In this document: piece after piece, positions 49,540 to 62,900 of the stretch
How the letters are laid out: each line of letters begins with the position of its first letter
How positions within the stretch are numbered: position 1 is the first letter of the stretch
Assembly (NCBI GenBank): GCA_965178125.1
Contig: OZ237736.1
Span: forward strand, 1,240,001 to 1,304,000
Reading direction: 5' to 3'
Origin: Bilabrum cf. latius
Taxonomy: Eukaryota; Bigyra: Bicosoecida; Bigyra; Bicosoecida
DNA length: 64,000 nt
Notes under the pieces: generated by a model
Seen by the model: the letters and a program-made list of their open reading frames with translations, nothing else
Database searches by the model: none
Told to the model about the DNA's origin: nothing
Program-made: the position numbers and the translations under genes

Positions 49540-51409
49540 ATGGAGGATGAGAGCCAGCCCCTCGTAGTGAGTTTCTATTAGTTTACTTTTGGATCAGCTG
49601 TTCAGATGACCTGAAGATCCTGGGTTTCGGCTGCAGGTGGCTTCGATGCCTTCCGCGCTCGTGCTGACTGCTCAGGCATGCATCCCATAACATGGGCGAT
49701 TGCTCGACTTGTCTGGCCTCATAATGGCATTGCATGGTTATTGTGTTACTGTTCGTGCGTGCGGCTGGCTTGATGCCGATCGCACTGAGCCTTACGGCGC
49801 ACTGCTGGACCGATCTTGCAGCATTTCGCGGGGCCAGCCAGCCACACGTGTGCTTGTCGCGCCCCTGTGGGCCATGCCTGGCGGTCTGTGCGGGACATGA
49901 AGCCAGGTATTGAGTGTCTCATAATCACGGTTACACATTGTGTTGTGATAGGTTCGCTTGCTAGCCACATCGACGTGAAACGTGTCGACATGAGGTGTGT
50001 TGTACTTGCCGTGACAGCTGTCTGCCCCCTCTCGGCTCTCTGGTGTCGAGTTGGTCTGTTCCTTTGTCGTCCTTGAATACAATGCATCAGTACTTTATTT
50101 TTGTTGCCTTGGAATCACGGTATGTGCCTTTGGGTGCTCCATATCGGCAAGAGTCAGGGGGCCAAGGAGCTTGATCGTGGCGCCCAACACTCGTCCTCTT
50201 GGAGTTCGAGTGTGATAAGTGCTCATCGTGGTTTTTCACGCATTTGCCTGTGGAGCTTGCCAATATATACTTTTGATTGCTATTCAATCTAACTATTTAA
50301 TCTCTCAGGTAGACAACGGTTCCGGTATGGTGAAGGCCGGTTTCTCCGGTGACGACGCCCCCCGGGCTGTCTTCCCCTCTATCGTGGGTCGCCCCAAGCA
50401 CCCCGGTATCATGGTAGGCATGGACCAGAAGGAGTCCTACGTGGGCGACGAGGCCCAGGCCAAGCGCGGTGTGCTGTCGCTCAAGTACCCCATCGAGCAC
50501 GGCATCGTGACCTCTTGGGAGGACATGGAGAAGATCTGGCACCACACCTTCTACAACGAGCTGCGCGTGAACCCCGAGGAGCACGCCGTGCTGCTGACCG
50601 AGGCCCCCCTCAACCCCAAGAACAACAGGGAGAAGATGACCCAGATCATGTTCGAGACCTTCAACGTGCCCGCCATGTACATCAACATCCAGGCCGTGCT
50701 GTCCCTGTACGCCTCCGGCCGCACGACCGGTGCCGTGCTCGACTCTGGTGACGGTGTGTCCCATACCGTGCCCATCTACGAGGGATACGCCCTGCCCCAC
50801 GCCATCAAGCGTATCGATCTCGCCGGCCGGGACCTGACCGACTACCTGATGAAGATCCTGACCGAGCGCGGGCACTCGTTCACCACGACCGCCGAGCGCG
50901 AGATCGTGCGCGACATCAAGGAGAAGCTCACCTACGTGGCCGAGGACTTCGAGGCCGAGATGAGCAAGGCCGAGACTTCGTCTGAGCTCGAGAAGCAGTA
51001 CGAGCTTCCCGACGGCAACACGATCTCCATCTCTTCGGAGCGCTTCAGGTGCCCCGAGACCCTCTTCAAGCCCAGCCAGATCGGCCTCGAGGCGGAGGGC
51101 ATCCACAAGACCCTGTTCGACACCATCATGAAGTGCGACGTGGACATCAGGTCCGACCTGTACCAGAACATCGTGCTGTCCGGCGGCACCACCATGTTCC
51201 CCAACATTGACAAGCGCCTGACCAAGGAGGTGAGCGCCCTTGCCCCCCCGACCATGAAGGTCAAGGTTGTGGCTCCCCCGGAGCGCAAGTACTCGGTGTG
51301 GATCGGCGGATCCATCCTGTCCTCGCTGTCCACCTTCCAGAGCATGTGGATCTCCAAGGACGAGTACGACGAGAGCGGGCCCTCGATCGTGCACCGCAAG
51401 TGCTTCTGA
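49540..51409 (+). CDS. Actin
   Basis: Conventional actin, 375 residues. Exons 49540-49566 (MEDESQPLV) and 50309-51409, with a 742-bp intron that is the longest in the window. [20 protein letters not shown], the phosphate loops, [20 protein letters not shown] and the end [11 protein letters not shown] are all present. The acidic N-terminus M-E-D-E is typical. No in-frame TAG; codon usage is strongly biased to C/G-ending codons (all as expected for a highly expressed gene). Stop is TGA. The intron acceptor TCTCAG is the only one here not of the GCAG type. A possible 5' UTR intron was not assessed. Confidence 0.98.
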
Positions 51410-51969
51410 GTGTGAGCGATGCGGCACGTGGCCAAGGGAGGTGCAGCCGGGTATCTCGTTGTCGAGAGCCGGCTGATGCAGGGATTTGGTGTCTTGCACG
51501 CGAGTCGTGACACTGATTTGAGACTAATGGTTGGGGCGGGGTTGTGGTCGAGAGTTTCCGGCGCTTCGTGAGGCTGCTCCGCCTGCGTGCTCGTGTTCCA
51601 CTTGATTGGCTGCTTCCATCCTACCGAGGTCGAGGCCTCCCCCTCCTTGGAGGGCGAGTGTCTTATGCTCGGCGGGACGATGCAGTCGGGACATGTGCAC
51701 CCAGGTGTCGTGCGGGTACGGTCAAAAGGACCCAGGTTGTCTGACTTTTTAGTCCTTCGACCCGGGTACCAGGCCCTGCCTCGTGCTTGAGCGCCCGAGG
51801 CGCGTAAACGGTGCTCTGCCTTCCCCCCCGTAGTTGCAGTTGTCTTTGAGAAGCAAACGATTTGCCGTGCTGAATTCTTTCCAAATCCGTCAAACGACTA
51901 GACTATCACGCGGTTGCGGTTGCCTTACCTGCTTGAACGAAGCAGGAGAGACGTCCATGCACCAGTACT
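51410..51969. other. Actin 3' flank
   Basis: 3' UTR and spacer after actin. Only short unsupported frames; no gene recognised. Confidence 0.5.
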
Positions 51970-52080
51970 TGCATCTGACTGGGAGGTGCAGGAAGCATGG
52001 AAGATGTAGGGGGCAAGGTGCAAATCCCCGCGGACATGCCGGATGAAATGCTTCGAATGGCCATCGAAACGAGCCGCTGG
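51970..52080 (+). pseudogene. Truncated 5' part of a dynein light chain gene
   Basis: Near-identical to the first third of the LC8 gene at 49032-49349, in opposite orientation. It covers the G-E-A-Q-E region and V-Q-I-P-A-D-M-P-D-E-M-L-R-M-A-I-E-T-S-R and stops abruptly, joined to the 3' flank of CSN1. Small deletions around the initiator region disrupt the frame. The rest of the gene is missing. Confidence 0.85.
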
Positions 52081-52139
52081 ACAGGTGCATTGCAAAGGTG
52101 GTGGAGGCAGACGGAAATCGCGCAGCCTTGTGTGTGGGA

Positions 52140-53991
52140 TCAACTGAGCATGCTCCCAAACATGGAGCCAATTCCGCCCATGGCCCCGCCACCCATCCCC
52201 ATCCCCATGCCCATCCCCATGCCCATGCCCATGCCCATGCCTCCGTCCATCGCATCCTGCTCGTCCATCATGTCCTCCTCCCCTCCGTCCATGCCATGCG
52301 GCAGCCGCCTGCCCCTTCCAGTGGGCGCCTCCACTGCGAAGCCATGCACCTCGCAGGAGGCTCGCACCAGCACCGCGCGCAGGTGCTTCAGCGTCTCATC
52401 GGCAGCCGACTCGGCCTCCTCATAGGTGCTCGCTCGCTGGTCGGCAACCGTCGCCTTAAGCGTCTTGGTGTGAGCATCAATCCTGGCCGCGAGCCTCCGG
52501 TTCCCAATCAGCTGCACGCAAGCGTCCTCCAGCACGTCGGCGCTGACCCCGAACAGGTCGGCCATCTTGGATAGGTCGACCGTGCTGTACGGCTCAAAGT
52601 ACGTCACCACGGCCCGCTGCAGGATCATCTGCTGCAGCTGCGCGTGGTTCGGGCCCAGGAACTCGTCCAGCCGGATGCGGACCTGCGCGCAACACAGAGA
52701 GAGAGAGAGAAGCGGCCAAGCAAACACAAGTGCAAGCTCAGGAGGCTATGAAGGTGCAAGGAAGCGCCACCATGGGCCCGTGGGCCCGTGAACCGATCGA
52801 TCAGAGAGTAGTAGGTACTGTATCGCACCGCGATGCTCGCACGTCGCAAACCATACCCGGCACAGCCAAACCAATCCGTTCAAAGTTGTCTCACTTCCAC
52901 ATCCTTGAGCGTGTCAAGGCAGTCCTTGAACCGGCACTGATAGAACGCCTCCGCGGCCGACATGAGCTGCGGAACGGGGCCGCAGAGGGCGCGTAGCTCC
53001 TCATTCTTGAGAACACGCGCGTGCAGCTGCCGCCTCGGCATGGTCGCCAGGGAACAAAGCACGGCGGCCGCCGCCACGTCGTTGCTGCTCGTGACCGCCC
53101 CGATGTCGGTGCTGAGCCCAGTGGTCACGCGGACCAGGTGATCGGCTGCCTTGTCCAGACGACCCTCCCTCACGAGCATCATGCCCATGATTGCATCCGC
53201 AGTGGCTCGCTCGTCACTGTCTGCGTCGGACTTGCCGCTGGTGATGGCTTCCAGGTTGTCCCGCACGTCGGCGGAGCTCGAGCCATTCATCAGCACCAGG
53301 GTGAGCGCCCGCTTGATGGCGTTGTCGCGAGCGACCTTTCCGTGAGAGTAGTCCGCTGCGCGCATGTACGACGAGTACGCCATGGGCAGCTGCCCAACCT
53401 CGGTGTGGAACTCGGCGTACTCAGTGTGCGCTCGCTGCGAAATCAGGCAGGTGGCAAGACAAATCACGCAAATTAGGCAAGATCCGATCAAATATCTCTG
53501 GCGAGTCCGAATCGGTGGACTGGTGGTGACGGAGATCGCCATTCTGCCAGCTCTGCATGGGCAACTACGCTCGTTCGACACAGATGACCACTCACACGCG
53601 AGCTCTCCTGCAGATTGCCCTGCAATGTCGTGCTCAGTTCCCTCTCAAGCCCAGCTTCTCTTTGTTTTCTTTCTTCGTTGCGGCTCTTGACCCATGATTC
53701 GTCTATTGCGTCGTAGGGGGCCGGCAAATCAGCGCCTTGCTCGATCGCAGCCTTGATCACAAATTCGTACGCAGCAGTATCCCAGCCCTCCTTGGCCTGC
53801 TTCGCAGCTTCCAGGAGAGCTTCTTTCTTAATATCGGAAAACTAGCTGGCCGCCCGAATGCATCGCCGCAGCCGCATCTGGCCCGAGTAGGGCTTCAAGT
53901 ATTCCTAAAACTTCGACAAAACAGATCCGCTGTCCGCTACGCTGGGTGCAGCTTCAGCAGCGCCGCCTGCCGCGGCTCCAGATGCCGCCAT
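52140..53991 (-). CDS. CSN1: COP9 signalosome subunit 1
   Basis: PCI-domain subunit of the COP9 signalosome, which removes Nedd8 from cullins. Exons 53596-53991, 52895-53434 and 52140-52682, 492 residues, as usual for CSN1. The N-terminal helical region shows YLKPYSGQMRLRRCIRAAS, D-E-S-W-V-K and LQGNLQESSRRAHTEYAEFH, then the TPR-like region. PCI: ILQRAVVTYFEPYSTVDLSK, MADLFGVSADVLEDACVQLI, R-I-D-A-H-T-K-T-L and DQRASTYEE. It ends with a Gly-Met repeat tail. Two in-frame TAGs (53905, 53842) in exon 1 at S-K-F-x-E-Y-L and A-A-S-x-F-S-D. Stop is TGA. Diverges from PLAA across about 160 bp. Confidence 0.94.
52190..52250. repeat. Gly-Met coding hexamer repeat in CSN1 tail
   Basis: Repeats of CCCATG/CCCATC on the plus strand, coding for Gly-Met on the minus strand. 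Shorter in the CSN1 relic at 48770-48790, so the length changed after the duplication. Confidence 0.8.
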
Positions 53992-54149
53992 ACTTTAATT
54001 TAACACTGCTTAGTCTAGCGGAGTGATTAAGGTTCTCCAAACGCCACAAGCCAATGGTACGAGTTGCATTCTCGGTCGTAGCTTGTTTATAGCGTGTACC
54101 TTTCTGCTTCAGCTCCGTTCGGTTTGTGCAATAACACTGTGCGTCTGAG

Positions 54150-56859
54150 ATGGATGGTACCAGGGACAAGAGCAACGGTGGTGCCCTTTTTCATCTGGCA
54201 GATGAACTGCTCCCTCAGTTTGCAGCGCCATGCGAGGCTGTGTGCTCACTGGACAATGGCTCGATTGTGACGGGCGACGATACTGGTACTGCTTCATTGC
54301 ACAACTTGACCGAGGATGGGGTGAGCTCATTTCGGTATTCTCCTGGTTTTATGTATTGTTTTGCTGTTGCAACTAGTGTAAGAGCCGAACAGCGTTGACT
54401 GTGACACTCTTCGCTACCTAAATTGAAACGCAGCGATATCGATGCGCGCTCGAACTGGCGCACGCCGGGAAGGCGGTGCGCAGCGTGTGCAAATTGCCTG
54501 GTGGTGGGTTTGCATGCGGATCATTGGATGGCTGCGTCCGGGTACACGCGGCTGATGGTACCTTGCAGCACACCCTGGTTGGACATAGCGGTGGTGTGAT
54601 TTCGATGTCTGTTTCCGATGCTGGCTAGCTTGTGACAGGCTCCTGGGACGGCACGTTTAGGATTTGGAACCTGGAAACTGGGGAGGTGGCAGCGAAATCA
54701 AAGGAGCTGGAAAATGCAATTAGCGTAGCCTGCCTCCCTGGCGGTCTGATTGCGAGCGGCTCCACAGGCCGGAAAGCGAACAACAGGCACGTGGACTACC
54801 ACGTCAGGTTGCACAGCGCAGACTGCAAAGAGCTCAGTAAGTGCCAGGGACATTCGCAAGCCGTCCGTGGCGTGGTGAGCATGGGTGAGGACGGCAGGTT
54901 CGCCACGGTGTCCAACGACGGCTCGCTCATCGTGTGGGCCCCAGACGGCAAGGTCCTGGATCGCTGGTCGGGGGGGGCTGCGAGCGGAGCCGGGGGAGAC
55001 GCGCCCTTCTTATTCAGCGTGGCCTTTCATCCTGGTGCCGCAGCTAGCCCGACCAGCAGCAGCAGCAGCAGCAGTGCAGCCGCCGCCTCAGCCACAGCGG
55101 CTGGGTCCTCTGCCTCTGGCGGGAACGTGCCTCTGCTTCTCATTGGGTCTGATGACGGCACCGTCAAAATCTTCAAGGCAGACAACGTGTCTTCCGGACC
55201 AGTGCAGGAGCTGCCGGTCCCTGGCACTCCCTGGAGCATCGACACGATGCCTAGCGGGGACGTGGTCGTAGGCTGCATGCAAGCTGGGACCTCAAACAAA
55301 GGACACGCATACATTTTCTCGCAGGACCCGGCCCGCATAGCGAGCGGCGCTGTGTCGGCCCAGTTCACCCAGGACTGCGTGCCTCCGAAGAAGAGCGTGT
55401 CACAGGCAGCAGGGAGGGGAGAGGCAGCCGCAATGCCGCAGGCCAAAGGAGACTACTCAATCCGCGACAAGCTGCCGGGGGACAAGGACGGGGCATACGG
55501 CTTCTTCTCCATGCCCGATGGCCAGCTGATGGCGTGCCTCTGGAGCGCGGAGGACGGCAAGTGGGTGGATCTCGGGGTCGTGTCTGGGTAGGCTGGTGCT
55601 GAGGACGGGGCTGCGGCTGGGGCCACTGGCGGCGCTGGCGGGAGCGGCGCATCGGGGTACGAATTCGAGCGGATGGTCACTATGGATACCGAGGAGGGGG
55701 GCACTGCCACCCTCCAGCTGAATTTTAATGGCGATGGTGAGTCCGCAGCAGCGGCTGCAGCGCTGTTTAACTTGCATGTTCCTGTGGCCCAGCGTGCCAA
55801 TGGTCGTTTGCCTACGGTGCAGCCCTTCCTGGCTTTCGTATGTATCCCCTTGCATCGCGCGCAGAAGACCCTCAGGCGATCACCCAGCGGTTCATTTCGA
55901 AACACGGCCTCAACATTGATCACTTCGAGGCCATCAGGGACTACGTGCTGCAAGAGCGAAGGAACGAGGGCCTGCCCGAATGGGGCACAGCGGCTGGTAG
56001 TGGTGCCGCTAGCAAGAAGCAGGCCAGATTCCGGCACTTTCCTCCCCTCGGCTACGTAGAGTTGTCTCCAATCAAGTTCGATCCCCTCCTTGCCGCCTTG
56101 ACGAAGCAGAACGAGGCGCTGCAAGGCGGCGAGCACGAAGGTGTGTCCATGTCGACAGAGGAGCTGGGCTCCTTTACGAAGATGATTGACGCGCTCAAGG
56201 AGGAAGCTAGGTACCACGCTACGAAAATTGAGGAGGATCAAGCCAGACTCATCCGACTGAAGCTGCTCCTGTGGCCCGTGCAGCAGGCCGCTCCGGTCAC
56301 CGATCTCCTGCGCAAGATGGCCACCCATGTGCACGCTGCAGAAAGCGTGCTGCCGGACTGCTCGGACGACCTCGTGCAGTTCTGCGAACGGAATGCGAAG
56401 GCATGGTCATCTGGGGAAGCAAAGCCTGCGCTGGCCATTCTGACCTACCGCCTCCTTGCCAACTTGACAAAGCCCCGGTCCACCCGCTAGATCGCCATGC
56501 GTGCGCTTCCGCAAGCCGTCGAGGCGCTGCCATCCGTGGTTGGCGATGATCGCGTGGCAGGAGCATGCACCGCCTTTCTACAGAATGCTGCGTTCTACGT
56601 GCTTTCCATGGATAGAGAGGGATCCGGGGACGCCGGACTAGTCGGAAACGATGTGGCGCGGGCCTGCACTGCCATCCTGGAGGGATCGAGCAAGGACGCC
56701 GTTGCTCTTGCGGCTGGTGCAGCGGTAGGTACTCTGGCGTGCTGTAGGCGCGCGAAGATAGACCTGGCGCTTGCGTTGGAGGCACTCAAGGCTGCTGGGT
56801 CTCGATTCGGGGGCAAGGTCAAGGAGTGCGCAGACGACGCAGCAGACGCACAGTCATGA
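54150..56859 (+). CDS. PLAA: PLAA/Doa1 (Ufd3) ubiquitin-binding WD40-PFU-PUL protein
   Basis: Cofactor of Cdc48/p97 in ubiquitin-dependent degradation and ubiquitin homeostasis. Exons 54150-54320, 54434-55736 and 55865-56859, 822 residues, close to the usual 715-795. Seven-blade WD40 propeller (LVTGSWDGTFRIWNLETGE, FATVSNDGSLIVW, LIGSDDGTVKIF), then the PFU domain (EDPQAITQRFISKHGLN) and the PUL domain with ARM-like helices (L-A-I-L-T-Y-R-L-L-A-N). Three in-frame TAGs (54626, 55589, 56488). The first gives D-A-G-Q-L-V-T-G-S-W-D in blade 3, a place where Gln is common; the third lies inside the PUL domain, so the protein must continue. Stop is TGA. Confidence 0.94.
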
Positions 56860-56984
56860 GGTGCAGTGACGTGCGTGCACCAGTGTGAATGAGAATGGAA
56901 TGTTGATGAGGGCCAAATGTAAATTATATATCGAAGTCTCGAGCCTTATCTCACGTAGTCCAGATCAACGTACTGTGACGCGCC

Positions 56985-59900
56985 TTACTGCAACGCGCCG
57001 ACAGGGTCCAGTGCGTACGAGCGGTCCAGCAGGTGCAGCATCACACCTTTGGCGCACTTGACATTCCGCTGCAGCACCAACGCTGGAAGACTGCCACCAA
57101 TCACATGGGCCGAACTCGACTTGCTCCTCGTCCCGGAGTTGCCAAGTTTGAAGCGCACCATCCGCCTGGCTTCCGCCCGTGAGGCTGCTGCGGTCGATTG
57201 CGGCTTCTGATCGGATGCCGTGCTGGGGAATCCATTGATCGTTGCAAAGAAATCTAGCTGCATCTTCATTCTACTAGACTGCTTGGCGAGAGGGCTGGCC
57301 ATCAGGGCGGCGTGGCGCTGCCCCTGCGCGAGGGACCTCCGCATGGAGCCAATGGCGAGAGACTTTCGCGAGTCGGCCAGCTTCGATTCGTCTGGGTCTT
57401 CGACCACCCTCGGATTGAGAAGGGGGCTGTTAGGGCCACCACCACCGATAAGACTGGCGCGCACCTCCATTCTTCCGCCCGCACCTGACCCGGCAGTCAC
57501 GCGAACCGCGACGCCTCGCTGCAACGCAGGCACGCCACCCCCTCCCCGCCATACCATGAGATCCTCAATCGCGTAGCACCCCTGAATCACGTGCTACTGC
57601 AGCACCCTAAGGTCAGGAGATTTCTCCGAGGACAGCAGTGAGGTACCAAGCAAGCTTGAGCTGCGCAAAACTACAGTTGCCGACAGGCCTGTTTCGTACA
57701 ACGCCGAGTGCTTTTGTTCTGCAGCAATGGCTCGATCAGAGCCTCTCGCTTGCCACTCTGACTTAACGCCTGTGGTGCGTCTCTCACCAGTACTTGGCAG
57801 AGACTCTCTTGCTCCGCGCACCGGCACGGGCAAGGGTAACGGCTCGAGCGATTTCCTGGAAAGATTCCGGGCCATGCTGTGAACTGAGCCGTACCCAATA
57901 CCAGACTGGCCCGTGGGAGACGCATCGCTGGATCCTGCACTGTGCATCTGAGATGGCCCCGAGGACGCAACTGTGCCCGCTCCTCGCCTACCAGCCAGCT
58001 GGCTGTCCGATGCCTGCTGGCTGTCGTACGGGACATGCGGGTGGTTCCATGAGCCGTGTTCGAGGGCACGACTGCCGGGCCCAGACACTGGTCTAGACTC
58101 GTTGCTCCCATCAGATCGAGCGACTGAAGCCGGCTCGCTGGCTTCGATGATGAGCTCATTGAGTGATCTTCGACGGCGCCGAGTGAGGGGGCCCCCGCCT
58201 ACCGAGCTCGCGCCTCCGTACTGGCTGTAGGCTACAACGCTGAGCGGGGGTACTCGAATGCCTTGCATACTGTTGCTGTTTGATCTATGGGAGCCAATGG
58301 AGGTGGGGCTGTACCTGTTCTCTTTCTGTCGGCGCTCTGACTCGCTTGCGGACTGTTCGTCAGGCCGATCGCTGGCTCCCACCGAACTGGACTCGAAGGC
58401 ATCGAAATGGTGAGAGCTGGCCGACTGCTAGCTTGGTGAGAATGGCTCGATGCGAGAACGTCTGCGGGCACCGAGCGTCAGAACCGGCTGGCTCTAGTTG
58501 CTCATCTTGACTGACGCAGAGCCGGACACATGCACGTTCGAATGGTCGGCTCGGTCAGCGCCACCAAGACTGGCCGCCTTGAATCGCACGGCTGTTTCAG
58601 TGCGCGAGGAAGTCTTGGTCCTACCGGGTGTTCCAAATGTGTCGGTGTCAACACGCTCCGAGTGGATGGACTCCCGCCGCTAGTCGAGAGGATCGCGGTT
58701 GTCCGGCTGGGCGTTGACTGCATGACCAGCACCGGAATCGCCGCCTTCTGCGATTCCCACAGCCTCCGGCGAGTGCGAAACCGTGATGCGATCTGGCTGG
58801 CTGGCGTTGCTACGCTTCGAATACCGTGACCTCAACGCAACCGAGTCATCTCTGGAAGACTGTTTGCTATCACCCCCTATAGCGGCAAGCACGGAGTCAG
58901 TCGGGCCATCAGACTATGGACCCACAGCAGCCGCCATTGAATCGGGCTCAAGGCGTTCCTCGTCCACTCCCACCCTTGCCGGGTGGCTGGCTTGTACAAG
59001 GACTGCTGACAGGTCCAGGGCAGGGACAGCTGCAGGTCGACTGGCGTGAGGCTTCTATTCGGGTGACGGATCAACAGCACGGTCTGCGACAGCAGCGAGG
59101 GCATGTGGCTCCGCATTAGTCCTTGGCTGCTCTAATCCAGCACTGGAAAGGGACCGAGCCCGCAATGACCGGTTCTCGCTGCTCGCCAGCACGCCAGCTG
59201 CGCCCTCCACGACCCACGTGAGTACCCCATGGTGGGATTGCCTCTCGTCTCTCGGGCTGTACGGCACTTCCAAGGCATCGTGGATGGTCCAATCGGTAGC
59301 CTCTGCAAACATATCTCCCTTTGGCGCAACCATTGTGCGTCGATCCTCCATGCCGTCTGTCATTGCTTCGGGCCCTTCTTCCAGAGGTGCAGGCCTGGCC
59401 GGACTCAGCAATTCATGTTGGCTGTCGTCGACCAGTCCGAGCTCATCAGTGGGACCATGCGCGAGCAGTGCAACGGCTCTTGCTCGGCGCTTTGCTTGCC
59501 TCAGCCGATCAAGCTCCTTGGCATGCTCGTACTCCTCCTGTCCCTCCCTCACGGTGCCAAAGTCGGCGTCATGCGTGCCCGCTTCCTGCTCCAGCAACAA
59601 GGTGTCAACAAGAGGGTCTAACTGAGAGATAGGGGACCCTGCCTCGCCAGGCTGGTGTAACCCATCACCAGATACGTGTCGTCTTTCATCCTCCACGTCG
59701 ATCTCTGCCAGCTAGTGCTCTATCTCTAGCATCTTGGATGATGCCAGCTAGGCGGCCTCGCGCGCACGGGCAATGATGATTGCAGCTCGACTCAAGTCAG
59801 CTTCAAGAACAACCTCTTCGTGCTGCACAATGCTGTCATCTTGAGCCTTGCTCTGTTGTGCACGCAATCCATCCTATTGACCGAAATGTTGTTGAGAACC

Positions 59901-62900
59901 AGCACTCTGCTCCGTATCGCTGAAGTGCACCTGCTGCCGGCTCCTTCTTCCGTCTGGGCCTTGCTTCTCTTCGGGGTCGCTACCAATCCGCAGGCTGGAC
60001 TTAGTCGCAGGGCTTTGAACTCTAGATAATGGGCTAGAGTCGTATCTACCTGCTGGGGACAAGGCAGAGCTCGGCGCGCTCCCAGACGGAGATGCCTTGT
60101 GCTAATCGCCTTGCTCGGACGACATGGCTGGTTTGACCGGCTCGGTCAGAGAGGCTGCAAATGAAATGCCAGGGTAGTCAGCATGGAATGCTGGGTGCAA
60201 CACCTAGGCTTCTACAGCAAGGCCCAGCTGCATGCGAGCTAGAATTGGACTAAGCTCCATCCAGACCCGAATCGAAGCACCTAGCTTCGCCCTGAAGGTC
60301 AGCTTCATATCACCACCAGCCTTACATCTCCGGAGGGCCGCTTTCATGGCAGAGCCTGCGTGCCAAGCAGCGCGATCCGACGGCAGGGCTGATCCCCCGA
60401 GCTACAGCGCTCCGCACTCGAGATCAAGCGACTGCACCAGTGACCGCAAGCGACCGAATCTCCTTTGAGCCGCTGCTGGCATTGTCGACTCGATTGACAG
60501 TTTTTCGGCCACACTGTGGAGCTACGATGCTATCAGGGGCTACGGAAGAGATTCCTTGCTCTCGGTCGCATCCCCCGGGTCAGACCGCTCGGCCACGAGA
60601 TGGGGCGAGGTCGAAATGGCGGCAGCCGTGCTCGCGCTCCCGTTCAGACTATCACGTCCACTGCCCACGCCATCACACTACTGCACGTGGTCATCCTTGT
60701 AATCTTCGCTGGCACGCGCGCTCTTGGCAATAGATGGCACTGGGGCGCTAGCGTCGACCGCTTCCCTGCGGCTCACTTCGTAGACTGCCGAAGCCTACTT
60801 GTCTGAGGCATCTACGCCACGCTTCGCAAACTCTGACCGCTAACCCCCCGCATTCGTGGTATTGAATCCCATGAATGAGAAAGTATCATCTTGAAGCCAA
60901 TCTTCGTCTGGGATATTCGGCACGGCTCGGGCGCCTCTCGACCGCGGGGTGGCTCCAGCTGCTTCATGCTGCTCGGAATCACTCGGGGCAGCCCAATTAG
61001 TGCTAGCCTCACTCCCTGCTATTGCACCGTGCAGGCTTGCCTGATCGTCTACATTGCTTGCTGCGCATTCAATACCCCTTCTTGGGTGCGTTTGCTGCTC
61101 AGTGAGGTCAATCACGTCCTCGTTGGTGGAGTCATGCGGATGCTCCGTCTCGGACTCACCGGTGTCCGCCTCGGAGCCCCTCGACCGCAGGGTGGCGGAT
61201 GCTCCTCCAGAGTCAAGTCGACCAGAATCAGATCCGTTTTGGTCAGTTGAGCGAAACGACGCCTTGATGGGAGGCGATTTCTCGCGTTGATCCGATTCGG
61301 CGGAAACAGAAACAACCGGAGAACCCGTGTCGGACACCGAGCACGCCCCGTCGCTTGCGTCTTTGCTGCTGCCACCAGATGCAAAGGCGGCATTTAGGGT
61401 ACCTTCAGCCGCCTTGCCTTCCTCAATATAGAGCTAATCGCCGGTCTGTTGCTGCCTAATCTTCGTTCGGCCGAGAACAGTCCGCGCACCGCCGCTTATC
61501 TTGACTTGCCCCCAAAAAAGGTCGTCCTGGAACAAGTCATCAGAAACTACGAATACGGTGCAGTTTGAAAGTGCCGTACAAGATGTCTTCAGCACATTGG
61601 CAAATTGCTTTGCGCCAAGAATGTGCTCAATCGCCCATAGAGCATCCGGCAGCCCGCCTGACGACGCTGAGCTAGTAGGCCTTGGAGGCTTGCCCAAGCC
61701 TCCGATGCGCCGAAGTTGGCGCCTCGTGTCGGCGAGTTCGTGCGGCACCAGCACACCGCTTCGTAAAGACTACCGCAGAGAATACGCAGCATGGTGCTTG
61801 GATATAACGTGCCGTGCTGCGTTGCACATCTTCATCGCGCGATCCGAGAGCTCCAGGCACATACCCACTGCCTCATCCTTGGAAGCAGCAGCGTCCACGT
61901 GTTCCAGCACTGCGTCGTATTCTCCCTGCCCAATGCCCAGGATGCTTTCCGGTGTCTATACCTGGACATTGGCTGCTCCTGCAGTGGCGGCCTCAAGGGC
62001 CAGCCTGGCTTCCTGCAGCTTGCGCAGGGCGTCCTCTGGGACGAGATCGCCGGCCCGTTCGATGGTGGCCGCTGCGTCGTCGAATCTAGTTACCAGGAAC
62101 TCCTCGGGAAAAATCTCGTCCAGCACTGTATTCGTAGACCCTGGATCGTCGTCATCCTCAGACTAGCTGTCCTCATCACCGTTGTTTCCGTTCTGCCGCA
62201 GAGACACGACTGCCGCGGCAATCATACGCTGTAGGGAAGGCACCTGCGTCGAGCCGTCATACTTAACCCCCAGCGCAATGGCTTCGTCGACACTGCGTTC
62301 CACGCCTGCCTGCTTGATAACTCTTGAACCTCGCCTCTTCACCTCTAGCAGGCACGCAAGTTCGGCTGCGAGGAGTGCAACCGCCTGTGGCTTGCTCACG
62401 GCGAGAGACACGAGCCGACGGGCCGTCGGGCCGCCGAACTGCATCATGTCTTTGTACGAGTCTGCGGCAATCGACTCGGCCGTGATCTTTGTGGCTGTGG
62501 ATCGATCGCTCTGGCTGCTGCCACCGTCGCTTGGGGCCTGAAGGACACCCGCCGACACGATCTCACGGAGGGCGGCATCGCCACTCGGGAGCCCCATCGA
62601 GATGAGCGTGTCGAACGCGGCGTGAGCATCCGACAGCGACCGCCGCAATTTGTTTCGCTGTGCTTTGAGGCGCGTACGAGACATCCAGGCCTCATGGGAG
62701 CCGGATAGTTTCTCCATGCGCGCCAATGCCCTCGCCCTGATCCGTTCCTTCCGCCTGCCCTCTGATGCATCGGCGTAGAAATGCCCGGTCGTGTCAAACT
62801 CAACCTGGGCAGGAAACACGATGGTTCCAACAACTTCCCGCACAAAGTCTTCTTCGAGTTTTTGCATCATGCGGCGTGCCTATCGTCCAGCAGCAGCAAT

